In this document: positions 24,251 through 33,088 of the stretch, piece by piece
Layout: each line of letters begins with the position of its first letter
How positions within the stretch are numbered: position 1 is the stretch's first letter
Assembly (NCBI GenBank): GCA_902594605.1
Contig: CACJMR010000003.1
Span: forward strand, 1 to 64,000
From: an uncultured Pelagibacteraceae bacterium
GTDB lineage: Bacteria; Pseudomonadota; Alphaproteobacteria; Pelagibacterales; Pelagibacteraceae
Reading direction: 5' to 3'
Length of the DNA: 64,000 nt
The notes under the pieces: model-generated
What the model saw: only the letters and a program-made list of their open reading frames with translations
Database searches by the model: none
Told to the model about the DNA's origin: nothing
Program-made: the position numbers and the translations under genes

Positions 24251-24535
24251 TTGAAGAAAGATTATTTTCATTCTTGTTTACAGGATAGATTGCAGTACGT
24301 CCAAGAATTTGCAAGGGAATATACAATATACTTACAAAGTGTTGAGTTTACAAAAAAAACTGACTCAGAATTTTACAAAAATAATAGAATATTGTTTTTA
24401 CTAAACAAAATCCTAAATTTACCAACTAATACATTAAAATTCTTAAAAGTTTTAAAAAGCAGATTCATTTTAAAAAAATGTTTAAATGAAATTGAAGTAA
24501 TAAAAAAAGAGTTAAAAAATTATGAGATGGATTAG
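24251..24535 (+). CDS. 94-aa protein of unknown function preceding the GHKL ATPase
   Basis: Starts with TTG at 24251 preceded by a good AGGAG ribosome-binding site (24241-24245). It encodes 94 aa, lysine/leucine-rich and probably helical, with no recognised motif. The end overlaps the start of the GHKL ATPase by 14 bp, so it belongs to the same operon. It might be a small partner or regulator of the ATPase; no function can be assigned from sequence. Confidence 0.6.
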   Translation: MKKDYFHSCLQDRLQYVQEFAREYTIYLQSVEFTKKTDSEFYKNNRILFLLNKILNLPTNTLKFLKVLKSRFILKKCLNEIEVIKKELKNYEMD

Positions 24536-26690
24536 AAGAGAACAAGCTCAAGATGTAACAAGTCAAAAATTAGAGGTTGATTTTCACTTTAAAGATGATG
24601 ACAATCTATCTGTAACAGATGAGGGGGGTCAAAATTCAAGAGATGGAGCAGTAAATGAACTAATACAAAATTCAATGGATAATTCTCTTTCTCCAGTTGA
24701 CCAAGAAAATATACCAATTATCAAAATTAAAAGGAAAAAAATTAATAAAGGAAAATTTAAAAGTTTAATTACGGATCGATTTGAAGAATGGTTTTTAGAC
24801 AGTAAACAAGTTACTGATGCTTATTTTTTAAAGAATTATTTTGAGAAAAATGAAGATATTGAAGTTCTTCTTTTTGAAGATTTCAATACGACTGGTATTA
24901 AAGGTGGACCTATTCCACATAATATCAAGATGCCTGATCAAACAAGAAATGATTACTATGCTTTTATTTGGGATGTTGGTTCAAAAATGGATAAGGGAGA
25001 TGATAAAGGTGGCAGCGTCGGTATTGGAAGACTTACTTTTGGTCTTTCCTCTAAAATAAATACTTTTTTTGTTTATACAAAACAACAGTTTAAAGATTAT
25101 AATAATACATTCTTCACAGGACTTGCTAATTTTGGACAAAGTGAAACTAATCCATATTTAGATCCAATAGCAAGATTTGGTATCGAGTATGGAGAAAATA
25201 AAATTCCACATCCAATAAGTGCTGATCGTGATCTTGAAATAATAAGACAAATTTTTCAATTAGATAGAAAAAAAGATGAACCAGGGACATCAATGATTGT
25301 TCCTTTCCCGATTGATGATTTAACAAATAAAAATATTATTCTTAATTTTATTAAAAGATACCGAGTTGGTTTTTATTTAAATCAATTTAAAGTTTATGTT
25401 GAGGAAGAATGTATTTCTAGGGACACTATAAAAGATATTGTAAAGAAATACATTCCATCGGAATATAGTAGCTATTGTTCTTTTTTTGATTTTATAGATC
25501 GATGTGCTGAAATACAAAAAAACAAACTTTTTCATATTCCTAAATTTGAAGAGCAAAATCCATCAGAGATAAAAAAGGATAATTTTAAAGAGGAAGATAT
25601 TACTGAAATAATAAAATCATTAGACTCACAAGAAACTATTGGAATTAGAATTAATTTAAACATTCATGAGAGAAAAAAAACGGGAAAGGAATACATAGAC
25701 GATATTAAGAAATCTTTTGTAGATGTTTATCTTCAGAAAACTGATATGGGACTTGGAAAGCAAGATACATTGAGAGGTATCATGTCAGTATCTGGCATAA
25801 GACATTTCGAAGGTAAGGATTACCACGCAATAATTGATATCCAAGATAAACCATCATCAAAGATGTTTAGAAAATTAGAAACTCCTAATCATAAGTTTTT
25901 TTCTAATCATAGTAAAGAATTTGAAAAACTTTACAGTAAATATAGAAATCAGGAGTTGTTAATTAAAAAAGCTCCAGAACGATTAAAAAACTTGTTTGAA
26001 GAAATGGAAGGTAAAATAGATAGTGATGCAGCAGATGATTTTTTTAATTTTGGGAGTGGATCAGATACAGGTAAATCTAAATCTAAAAAAGGTGGCACTG
26101 GCAGAGATACAGAATTTTCAATTCCTGATAATTTATTCTCCAATCCAAAAAGCTACGAAATAAAAAAAATAACAAAAAATAATTTAAGTGGTTTTAGAAT
26201 TTATAATCTAGACTTTAAAGAACAATGTAAAAAAACAATACAAAAAATTGAAGAATTTTTAGAAAATAACAAAGAGGAAAAAAATTTTACAAAAAAAGAA
26301 AAAAGAAGACTTGAGACGCAACTTGAAAAAAATGAAGCATGGTTAAAAGATGAAAATTTAGACGAGCTATTTCCTTCAAAAATATTTATATCAGTTGCTA
26401 AAGATTTAGAGGGTATGGATGATAAAAGTTTCAGATATCATAACAACGATCTTGATTTTGATTTATCTAATAATTTAAGACATAAAATTGAAGCTAAAAA
26501 AGAGGGAGACATTTCAGATGTTGAGTTAACCGGAAATCAAATAGACATTTCAATTACTGGACCAAACTATTCATATGAATTTTTAGCAGATATTCTTGAT
26601 ATCAAAAAAACAAGTGAGGCAAGTGATTTAAGAATTTTTGCCTATATGAAAACTTATAAAAAAGATGAAAAAAATATTAAACTACACTGA
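24522..26690 (+). CDS. GHKL-type ATPase of a defence island (MutL/MORC-like)
   Basis: A 722-aa protein with an N-terminal ATPase domain of the GHKL (gyrase, Hsp90, histidine kinase, MutL) fold: N-box ELIQNSMDNS (about 46-55), a motif II-like EDFNTTG (119-125) and the glycine lid KGGSVGIGR (162-170). A long charged C-terminal half with a glycine/serine-rich stretch (about 505-530) and coiled-coil-like lysine/glutamate segments follows. Related ATPases occur beside C5 methyltransferases and Vsr nucleases in restriction-like islands, where a conformational switch acting on DNA is proposed. It overlaps the next gene by 26 bp. Confidence 0.8.
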   Translation: MRWIRREQAQDVTSQKLEVDFHFKDDDNLSVTDEGGQNSRDGAVNELIQNSMDNSLSPVDQENIPIIKIKRKKINKGKFKSLITDRFEEWFLDSKQVTDAYFLKNYFEKNEDIEVLLFEDFNTTGIKGGPIPHNIKMPDQTRNDYYAFIWDVGSKMDKGDDKGGSVGIGRLTFGLSSKINTFFVYTKQQFKDYNNTFFTGLANFGQSETNPYLDPIARFGIEYGENKIPHPISADRDLEIIRQIFQLDRKKDEPGTSMIVPFPIDDLTNKNIILNFIKRYRVGFYLNQFKVYVEEECISRDTIKDIVKKYIPSEYSSYCSFFDFIDRCAEIQKNKLFHIPKFEEQNPSEIKKDNFKEEDITEIIKSLDSQETIGIRINLNIHERKKTGKEYIDDIKKSFVDVYLQKTDMGLGKQDTLRGIMSVSGIRHFEGKDYHAIIDIQDKPSSKMFRKLETPNHKFFSNHSKEFEKLYSKYRNQELLIKKAPERLKNLFEEMEGKIDSDAADDFFNFGSGSDTGKSKSKKGGTGRDTEFSIPDNLFSNPKSYEIKKITKNNLSGFRIYNLDFKEQCKKTIQKIEEFLENNKEEKNFTKKEKRRLETQLEKNEAWLKDENLDELFPSKIFISVAKDLEGMDDKSFRYHNNDLDFDLSNNLRHKIEAKKEGDISDVELTGNQIDISITGPNYSYEFLADILDIKKTSEASDLRIFAYMKTYKKDEKNIKLH

Positions 26691-27462
26691 TAGAAAAGAC
26701 TCAATTATTATAAGTGGAGATAATCCTGAGGTCAAAATTAATATAATTGAGGAAGATGGTGAAACTTTTTTTGAACCAGAAATAAAATTTGAAGAAAATA
26801 AATTTCCTAGTGATGGTGAAATTTTTATTCAACCATATACCGTTCATGGATATGTTGGAAAACCAGTATATTATGGAAATGTAAAAGAACCATTAAATAT
26901 AAAAACTTTAGAGCCTTATGCATCAAAAGATGAATTATACTTTCGAGTAAAAATTGTTCAAAAACAAATTGATCCAACAATAAAAATTAAAAAAGTCATA
27001 AGTTTTAAAGATAAAATTAGATCTGCTGGAAGTAAAAATTTGATTCAATTTGGTGAGGCAGAAATAGAATCTATTTTTGAAATAAGAATGAAACCAAATT
27101 CAATTCCTATCGTGATGTTTAAAAAGGGATTGGGTTTAAAATCAGATTTAAAATCATCCAATTATCTTAAGGGAATAATTTTTACTGGAAGTGTTAGAGA
27201 AATTTTGATGAGATATATTTTTGACGCTGATACCTTTTTAGAATGTGATGTAAGAGAAGATTATGTAAAACATTTTAAGATGCTTACCAAAGAACCCTTC
27301 CCAAAAAAAGATGATGAAAATGATGATATATTTAATTGGATAGATTTAGCTCTAAGAAGATATTCAAATTATTATGTTAAAAAAAATAAAAATTTACTCA
27401 ATATAATGCCTACTAGCGATATTAAGATCGAGGATAAAATTACGTTCCCCAATAAATCATGA
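26665..27462 (+). CDS. Island protein of unknown function (265 aa)
   Basis: A 265-aa protein, probably beta-rich in its first half and helical at the end, without motifs I recognise. It overlaps the GHKL ATPase gene by 26 bp and the following gene by 4 bp, so all are translated from one mRNA and are likely to form one complex or pathway. It is a candidate effector or adaptor of the system; no nuclease motif is visible. Confidence 0.75.
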   Translation: MKKILNYTDRKDSIIISGDNPEVKINIIEEDGETFFEPEIKFEENKFPSDGEIFIQPYTVHGYVGKPVYYGNVKEPLNIKTLEPYASKDELYFRVKIVQKQIDPTIKIKKVISFKDKIRSAGSKNLIQFGEAEIESIFEIRMKPNSIPIVMFKKGLGLKSDLKSSNYLKGIIFTGSVREILMRYIFDADTFLECDVREDYVKHFKMLTKEPFPKKDDENDDIFNWIDLALRRYSNYYVKKNKNLLNIMPTSDIKIEDKITFPNKS

Positions 27463-28556
27463 ATATAAAAAAGTTTAACACAAAAGGAAATGAACAATAT
27501 AAGATTTTATTACAGTCTGTAATTTCAAAAGATATTGTAACCAATTCAGATTATAAAAGTTTTGACGATCTTGCCAGAAACAGGAATTACACCGAGGAGC
27601 TTGCATGTACAAAAAGTATTGAGCTAAAAGATTTTGAAACCAGATATGAATTAGGTAAATATTTAAATGATGCTCTATCTGACTGTAAGCATTCAGAAAT
27701 AGAAAATAATGAAAAAATGTGGAATTGGATTTCTTGTTTTTATATGAGAAAAATTTTGAGTGCAAAAGGTGGAAGAGATATAGCAAGATTTCAATTTACA
27801 AGGGCAAGAGAAGGGAGAAGAAATTTAATTAGAACTCCATGGATGCTTTATAATATAAACGGAGAAAACTCTAAGTTTGCTTTACCATCAGCTTTACATA
27901 TTCATTCTAACGAATGTGAAACTTATTCATCTAGACCTGAACTTTATAGAAATGCAGTTGTAGGAAATTTATGTATGGAATTATATTGGGATAAAAAAAA
28001 TAATAGAGTTTTTGCAAATGCTACTGACCATAGAAAGCAGGGACGTGCAGGTGTATTATACCCAAGACTGTACAAAAAAATTTTAGAGTTATCAAAACTC
28101 TATGATTTATGGTCAATTGATATGGAGACTTTAAGGGAACTTGTTGGTGACGAATTTGATAGTATTAAAAAAGAGGCTGCTAACAAACAAGATACTAAAT
28201 CAAAAAATCCGGTTTGGAAAAGAAATGAACAAATTGTAGTTTTAAAACACTATTTTGAGTCTGATGATCCAATAAAGCTCTCTAAAAATAAACAGGAAAT
28301 TAAAAAAATAAGTTTATTACTTAAATCTTTAGATGAAAATAAAAAAATTGAAACACAGAGTAATTTCAGAAGTGAAGAGGGTGTTAGAAGAAAAATTTTA
28401 AATTTTTGTTCTATTGATCCGAGAGTTGATGACGATGATGGCTTAGATCATTATTCAAAAGGAGACGAAAAAATTTTTATGGAATTTTATAATAATGATA
28501 AAAAATTAAATGAAATTAAAACTATTTACGATGTCATTATTAAAAATGATACTTAA
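27459..28556 (+). CDS. Island protein of unknown function (365 aa), restriction-system-associated type
   Basis: A 365-aa protein. Around residues 85-165 it has the pattern W-x-W-[IL]-[SA]-x-F-Y, R-x-L-[IL]-x-x-P, a short PSALHIHSNECE-like segment, S-R-x-E-L and N-x-A-V-V. From memory this resembles an uncharacterised family found beside cytosine methyltransferases, Vsr and GHKL ATPases; the function is not known to me. It overlaps the 265-aa gene by 4 bp and ends 3 bp before vsr. It may act as a DNA-recognition or structural subunit. Confidence 0.75.
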   Translation: MNIKKFNTKGNEQYKILLQSVISKDIVTNSDYKSFDDLARNRNYTEELACTKSIELKDFETRYELGKYLNDALSDCKHSEIENNEKMWNWISCFYMRKILSAKGGRDIARFQFTRAREGRRNLIRTPWMLYNINGENSKFALPSALHIHSNECETYSSRPELYRNAVVGNLCMELYWDKKNNRVFANATDHRKQGRAGVLYPRLYKKILELSKLYDLWSIDMETLRELVGDEFDSIKKEAANKQDTKSKNPVWKRNEQIVVLKHYFESDDPIKLSKNKQEIKKISLLLKSLDENKKIETQSNFRSEEGVRRKILNFCSIDPRVDDDDGLDHYSKGDEKIFMEFYNNDKKLNEIKTIYDVIIKNDT

Positions 28557-28559
28557 TAA

Positions 28560-28937
28560 ATGAAAAAAAAAACTATATCTAAAAATACTAAACCAGAAAA
28601 ATTAATAAGATCTAAACTATATGAGAACGGATACAGATTTAGAATTCATGTAAAAAAACTTCCTGGTAAACCAGATATAGTTCTTCATAAACATAAAACA
28701 ATTTTAAATGTTCACGGTTGCTATTGGCATTATCATGGCTGTGTTCATAGCAATGTACCAAAAACTAAAACTCAATATTGGATAGAAAGATTGGAGCTTA
28801 ATAAGAAAAGAGACTTTTTGAATAAAAGTAAATTAATTAAATTAGGCTGGAAAGTAATTGATGTATGGGAGTGTACTTTAAAAAGAAAGAATATCGATAA
28901 AACTTTTAACACTCTGGAACGTCTAATCATTGCCTAA
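28560..28937 (+). CDS. vsr: Very short patch repair (Vsr) endonuclease
   Basis: Nicks DNA 5' of T:G mismatches that arise by deamination of 5-methylcytosine; partner of C5 methyltransferases. The 125-aa protein aligns well by eye with E. coli Vsr: LPGKPDIVL (catalytic Asp39), NVHGCYWHYHGC (His/Cys zinc region), TQYWIERLE, LGWKVIDVWECTL. The N-terminus is shorter than in E. coli. In these islands Vsr-type nucleases may also serve as restriction enzymes, which the operon with the GHKL ATPase would allow. Confidence 0.93.
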   Translation: MKKKTISKNTKPEKLIRSKLYENGYRFRIHVKKLPGKPDIVLHKHKTILNVHGCYWHYHGCVHSNVPKTKTQYWIERLELNKKRDFLNKSKLIKLGWKVIDVWECTLKRKNIDKTFNTLERLIIA

Positions 28938-28953
28938 AGATATTTACCAAATC

Positions 28954-29220
28954 ATGGATAAAAGTTACTTAATGGAATTGAAACTATCTGAACTTAAAAC
29001 AGAAAATCAAAAAGAAGTTTTCTTTAGGTATTTATCTATAGCTGAGCATTATATTTCAACTGAAAATGAAAAAGAGGCTAAAGATATTCTTAAAAATTTA
29101 GGTTTTGATAAAAAAACAATTAACTCTTTTATAAAAACAGTTCAAAATCATGTTGCGTCGGAATTTTCTGATATGAAAGAAATTATGATGGGAAAGGTTC
29201 CAAAAAGGTTACTCAATTAA
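28954..29220 (+). CDS. 88-aa protein of unknown function
   Basis: A probably all-helical, acidic/basic mixed protein starting at the ATG 28954 (16 bp after vsr); the open frame reaches a TTG at 28930 that would overlap vsr, but the ATG is preferred. No family is recognised. It overlaps the next gene in a TAATG arrangement. It may belong to the conserved nuclease cluster that follows rather than to the island. Confidence 0.55.
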   Translation: MDKSYLMELKLSELKTENQKEVFFRYLSIAEHYISTENEKEAKDILKNLGFDKKTINSFIKTVQNHVASEFSDMKEIMMGKVPKRLLN

Positions 29221-29429
29221 TGCTTATTTTTAATTATAGTTCAAAAAAAGAGCTTAAAGCTAATATTGGTAAAAAGCTTAATTACACAGAAACTAGCATT
29301 TTTGGGCTGGAATATAAGTCTAATGGCATTTTGGTTGGTAGCAATAGACCTCATTTAACAAGTAATTCTGGGAGAGAATTTTTTGCAGAAGTTACTTTAA
29401 AAAACAATCTAATCGTAAAGGTAAATTGA
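29220..29429 (+). CDS. 69-aa protein of unknown function
   Basis: A short protein with a compact pattern: KELKANIGKKLNYTETSIFG, then Y-K-S-N-G, N-R-P-H and FFAEVTLKNNLIVKV. The pattern looks like a small conserved beta-fold domain rather than random coding, and I have the impression of similar small proteins in marine phages and bacteria, but I cannot name the family. Translation is coupled to the gene before it (TAATG). Confidence 0.6.
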   Translation: MLIFNYSSKKELKANIGKKLNYTETSIFGLEYKSNGILVGSNRPHLTSNSGREFFAEVTLKNNLIVKVN

Positions 29430-29471
29430 AAAAAACTTTAAATATAATCAAGGAGGTATAACATACGAATC

Positions 29472-30569
29472 ATGGATACAGTTTTATTAATTATTTTGGT
29501 TTTATTATTAGGAGTCGCTTTAGCTATCCTGTACTTAAATTTAAAATCTAAAACAAAAGATGAAAATCAAAATAAAGAAGCAGAAGAAATAGCTAATTTA
29601 AAATTAGAAATTTCAAGTTTAAAAGATACTTTAAATACCACAATCAATACATCACTTGGTGCAATGTCTACTTCATTCAATAACTTGTCGACAGGTGTCA
29701 CCAAAGATATGACAGCAGCTTTAACAAAAGTAGATGAAAAGGTTGGAAACTTTAACCAACAAGTTCAATTACTAAATCAAAGCCAAGAGGGAATTACGAA
29801 AATCTTTGCTGGAGTGAAAAAATATGGAGTTTTGGCAGAATTTTCTTTAGAGGCTTTAATAAAAGACCTTTTACCTTCATCGCAGTTCATGACTAATGTG
29901 AAGATGAAAGATAATACTAGTGAGAATGTAGAATTTGCTATTAAGCTTCAAGGAGATGTTTTGGTTCCAGTAGATAGTCATTTTCCAGTAGAAAAATTTA
30001 AAGCAATTACCGATGGTCATGACGCGGAAGACAAAAAAGCTGTTGCAGATGCAAGAGCAAAATTAGCCTCAGCATTTAAGGCAAAAGCTAAAAGTGTAAA
30101 TGAAAAATATATTTCACCACCAAAAACTACTGATTTTGCAATTGTATATGCACCAACAGAAAGTTTGTATAAAGAGTTAACGGAATATCAAGATCCAACT
30201 ACAAAAGAATTATTAACTCAAGAGTTAATGAAAAAATATAAAGTTGTTATATGTGGGCCCAATACTCTTTCTGCATACTTACAATCTTTGCATATGGGAT
30301 TTCAATCTCTCAAGATTTCAAAAAATGCCACAGAGATTTATGATCATTTAAAAACAATTAGTACAAGATTTTCTAAACATTTTGACAACATTATAGTTCT
30401 TAGAAAAAAATTAGAGGATGCTATGGGAGTTGTTGATAAATTTGGAACGGATGCAAGATCAATTTCAAGAACTTTAGAAAACATTAAAGATCCCGAGCAG
30501 GTTGAGAAAGCAGTACAAACTGAAAACGTGGAAAAATTTGTTGAAAGAAATAGGCAGCTTAAAAATTAA
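29472..30569 (+). CDS. rmuC: RmuC-family DNA recombination protein
   Basis: RmuC limits DNA inversions and is a predicted nuclease of the PD-(D/E)XK type anchored to the inner membrane. The 365-aa protein has an N-terminal transmembrane segment (about 3-24), a coiled-coil linker (30-110) and the conserved core around GVKKYGVLAEFSLEALIKD, PVDSHFPVEKFKAI and the KVVICGPNTLSAYLQSL segment. A perfect AAGGAGGT (29450-29457) lies 14 nt before the ATG, further than usual. It heads a group of DNA nucleases. Confidence 0.9.
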   Translation: MDTVLLIILVLLLGVALAILYLNLKSKTKDENQNKEAEEIANLKLEISSLKDTLNTTINTSLGAMSTSFNNLSTGVTKDMTAALTKVDEKVGNFNQQVQLLNQSQEGITKIFAGVKKYGVLAEFSLEALIKDLLPSSQFMTNVKMKDNTSENVEFAIKLQGDVLVPVDSHFPVEKFKAITDGHDAEDKKAVADARAKLASAFKAKAKSVNEKYISPPKTTDFAIVYAPTESLYKELTEYQDPTTKELLTQELMKKYKVVICGPNTLSAYLQSLHMGFQSLKISKNATEIYDHLKTISTRFSKHFDNIIVLRKKLEDAMGVVDKFGTDARSISRTLENIKDPEQVEKAVQTENVEKFVERNRQLKN

Positions 30570-30606
30570 TTTCTTTTTTTTTGTAATAACGTCTATAAGA
30601 AATCTC

Positions 30607-31293
30607 ATGCAGTGGAATAAAAAGTATGATTATCCTAAATCCATTAGATCGACAGAGGATGGTATAAGAAGATACCTTATAGGTGAAAAAAAATTACCAA
30701 GCGTCACCTCAATTTTAGATGCAACAAAGTCAGAAGAAGATAAAGCAGCATTAGCTAATTGGAGAGAAAGAACTGGCCAGAAAGAAGCTGAAGCAATTAC
30801 AAAAGCAGCAAGCAGTAGAGGTTCAAAGATGCACGCTTATCTTGAGTCCTATCTTTTAGGACGTGAAAATATGAGTTTTTTTGATGATGATGAAAAATAT
30901 AAAATCATGGCAAAACAAATTATAGAAAAAGGATTGAAAAATAGATTTGAGGAAATTTGGGGTGTAGAATGCACTTTGTATAAAGAAAACTCTTATTCTG
31001 GAACTTGTGATGCTGTTGGTATTTTTGATGGCAAGGAATCGATTATTGATTTTAAACAAGCTAACAAACCTAAAAAGGCAGAATATATAGACTCATGGCT
31101 TCTGCAAACAGCTGCTTATGCATTAGCACACAACAGTGTTTATAACTCTAATATAACATCTTGTGTAATTCTAGTTTGCACAGTAGATAATTTGTTCCAA
31201 GAGTTTAAAATTCAAGGTCACGATTTGATTATTTATCAAAACTTATTTTTAGGAAGATTAAAAAAATTTAATGAACTTTATAATTTAACTTAA
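30607..31293 (+). CDS. PD-(D/E)XK nuclease, MGME1/Cas4-like
   Basis: A 228-aa exonuclease-type protein starting at the ATG 30607; the longer frame from 30502 overlaps rmuC and is not supported. Its C-terminal half carries the nuclease signature GTCDAVG followed by IIDFKQ (Asp ... Asp-x-Lys), with a preceding WGVEC segment; an N-terminal region LPSVTSILDAT and RGSKMHAYLE resembles the mitochondrial MGME1 and related phage-encoded exonucleases. It probably degrades single-stranded DNA ends. It lies between rmuC and sbcB. Confidence 0.8.
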   Translation: MQWNKKYDYPKSIRSTEDGIRRYLIGEKKLPSVTSILDATKSEEDKAALANWRERTGQKEAEAITKAASSRGSKMHAYLESYLLGRENMSFFDDDEKYKIMAKQIIEKGLKNRFEEIWGVECTLYKENSYSGTCDAVGIFDGKESIIDFKQANKPKKAEYIDSWLLQTAAYALAHNSVYNSNITSCVILVCTVDNLFQEFKIQGHDLIIYQNLFLGRLKKFNELYNLT

Positions 31294-31299
31294 GATTTT

Positions 31300-32736
31300 A
31301 TGGATAAAATAGTAATTTACGATACAGAAACAACAAATAGCACAATTTGGGGCTCAATAATTGAAGTGGGTGCTGTAGTTGTCGATAAAAACTTAAAAGA
31401 AATTGGTAAGCTTAATATTCGTGGCAGAATGCCCGAGGGTGAGGTTCCAAGTGCAAAAGCCTTATTAGTTAATTCAACAAGTATTGATTTACTTACTAAA
31501 GGCAATTATTCGCATTACGATTTTTTAGGAGCTGTAGAAAACTTTTTTTCCAAGGCTGGCCCAGCATTGTTTATGGGTTGGAGTAACTTAAATTTTGATA
31601 GGAGAATGTTTCATTTTAATTTTTTTAAAGGGAACAGATATCCTTATATTACACACTCATCACCTAATAAAGAACACGATGGTTTACATATTGCAAGGGT
31701 GGCCCAAACCTTAAATCCTGAAACGTTAAAGACTGAATTAACAGAAGCTGGTAATGAAAGTCTCGCTCTAGAGGGTTTAGCTAGACAACAAGGATTTGAT
31801 ACATCTCAACAACACACAGCTTATCATGATGCATTCACAAGCTTAAAAATTCTCAGAATTATAAAAGATAAACACAAAGATAATTGGGAAAATTTTTTAA
31901 GCACATCGACAAAAAATAGTGTTGAAACTATTTTAAAAACTGAGGGGATTTATTCAATATTTGAAAATGTTAAAGGAAAAAATATGATGTATCTTGTTTC
32001 TACATTGCATCCAGATCATTGTTTTCATCCATCATATGCATCTTGGGGATATTTATTTGATTTAAGAAGAGATCCCGAACCATTATTAAATTTATCAGTA
32101 AATGATCTTAAAGTTTATTTAAAAAAATTTAGTCCAAAAGCACTTAGAGTAATAAAAACCAACAAAGCTCCTGTAGTTTTAGATAAAAAGTTTGCATTAA
32201 AAGAGAAGGCATATGCTGACTTAGATTTAGAAACAATCCAGAAAAGAGCAAAAATGGTTAGAAATAGTGAAAATTTTTGTAAAAATATTCAAATCATTAA
32301 TAGAGAGGCCGCTGAAGAAAAAGCTCAAACTCAAACCCAGGAAGATCTGTTACCTGAAGAAACTTTATATGAAAAATTCATTCCCAATAAAGACACCCAA
32401 TTATTTAAAACTTGGCATAGCTCTTCTTGGGAAGATAAATTAAGAATGTTGGATAAGTTTCAAGATAAAAGATGTAGTTGGTTTGGTCAAAAAATTATCT
32501 ATCAAGAAGCACCACAAATTTTGCCACCAGATTTATATAAAAATATTAAAAGTGAAATCGCCAGAAGAATTTTAAGTAAAAATAGAGAAAAATGGCAAAC
32601 TATAGGAATGGCTTACCAAGAAATTGACACCTTAAGAGATCAAGCATCAAATCGAGATGATGAAGAGGAGCTAAAAAAATTAGATGAAATAAATGAATTT
32701 ATTATGTCTATAGAAAAAAAATATGAAATTGCCTAG
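31300..32736 (+). CDS. sbcB: Exodeoxyribonuclease I
   Basis: 3'-5' single-strand DNA exonuclease used in repair and mismatch correction. The 478-aa protein has the DEDD-type active site: YDTETTN (Asp8, Glu10), NLNFDRRMF and HTAYHDAFTS, followed by the ExoI-specific SH3-like and C-terminal helical domains. The length is typical (about 475). It follows the MGME1-like nuclease by 6 bp. Confidence 0.94.
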   Translation: MDKIVIYDTETTNSTIWGSIIEVGAVVVDKNLKEIGKLNIRGRMPEGEVPSAKALLVNSTSIDLLTKGNYSHYDFLGAVENFFSKAGPALFMGWSNLNFDRRMFHFNFFKGNRYPYITHSSPNKEHDGLHIARVAQTLNPETLKTELTEAGNESLALEGLARQQGFDTSQQHTAYHDAFTSLKILRIIKDKHKDNWENFLSTSTKNSVETILKTEGIYSIFENVKGKNMMYLVSTLHPDHCFHPSYASWGYLFDLRRDPEPLLNLSVNDLKVYLKKFSPKALRVIKTNKAPVVLDKKFALKEKAYADLDLETIQKRAKMVRNSENFCKNIQIINREAAEEKAQTQTQEDLLPEETLYEKFIPNKDTQLFKTWHSSSWEDKLRMLDKFQDKRCSWFGQKIIYQEAPQILPPDLYKNIKSEIARRILSKNREKWQTIGMAYQEIDTLRDQASNRDDEEELKKLDEINEFIMSIEKKYEIA

Positions 32737-32770
32737 TTGACTTTAAGACTGCAATTTATAGAAAGGATAT

Positions 32771-33088
32771 ATGCTTACAAATTTTAAAGACGAAGATTTT
32801 GATACTAAAATTAAAAATGAAGATGTTTCAGTAATTCAATTTTCAGCCGAGTGGTGTGGACCATGCAAGGTATTAAAACCAGTAATGGATAAATTATCTG
32901 ATGAATATAAAGATAAAGCTGGTTTTTATTATGCTGATGTTGAAGATGGTGGGATTAATACAGGTTCAGCTGCTGGCATTAGAGGTGTTCCAACAGTTAT
33001 TATCTATAAAAAAGGTGTTGAAGTAGATAGAAAAGTTGGTGGAGTTCCTGAGAGCCATATGAAAGAATTTTTAGATAAAAATATTTAA
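32771..33088 (+). CDS. Thioredoxin
   Basis: A 105-aa cytosolic thiol-disulfide oxidoreductase with the active site WCGPC (Cys29 and Cys32) and the cis-proline segment GVPTVIIY. It lacks any signal peptide. In many alphaproteobacteria trx lies beside folC; here folC is convergent and overlaps the end by 4 bp. Confidence 0.95.
   Translation: MLTNFKDEDFDTKIKNEDVSVIQFSAEWCGPCKVLKPVMDKLSDEYKDKAGFYYADVEDGGINTGSAAGIRGVPTVIIYKKGVEVDRKVGGVPESHMKEFLDKNI

Noticed and set aside
30502-30606. N-terminal extension of the MGME1-like nuclease overlapping rmuC
   Set aside because: The first 35 codons are rmuC sequence in another frame; the ATG at 30607 begins the conserved part.
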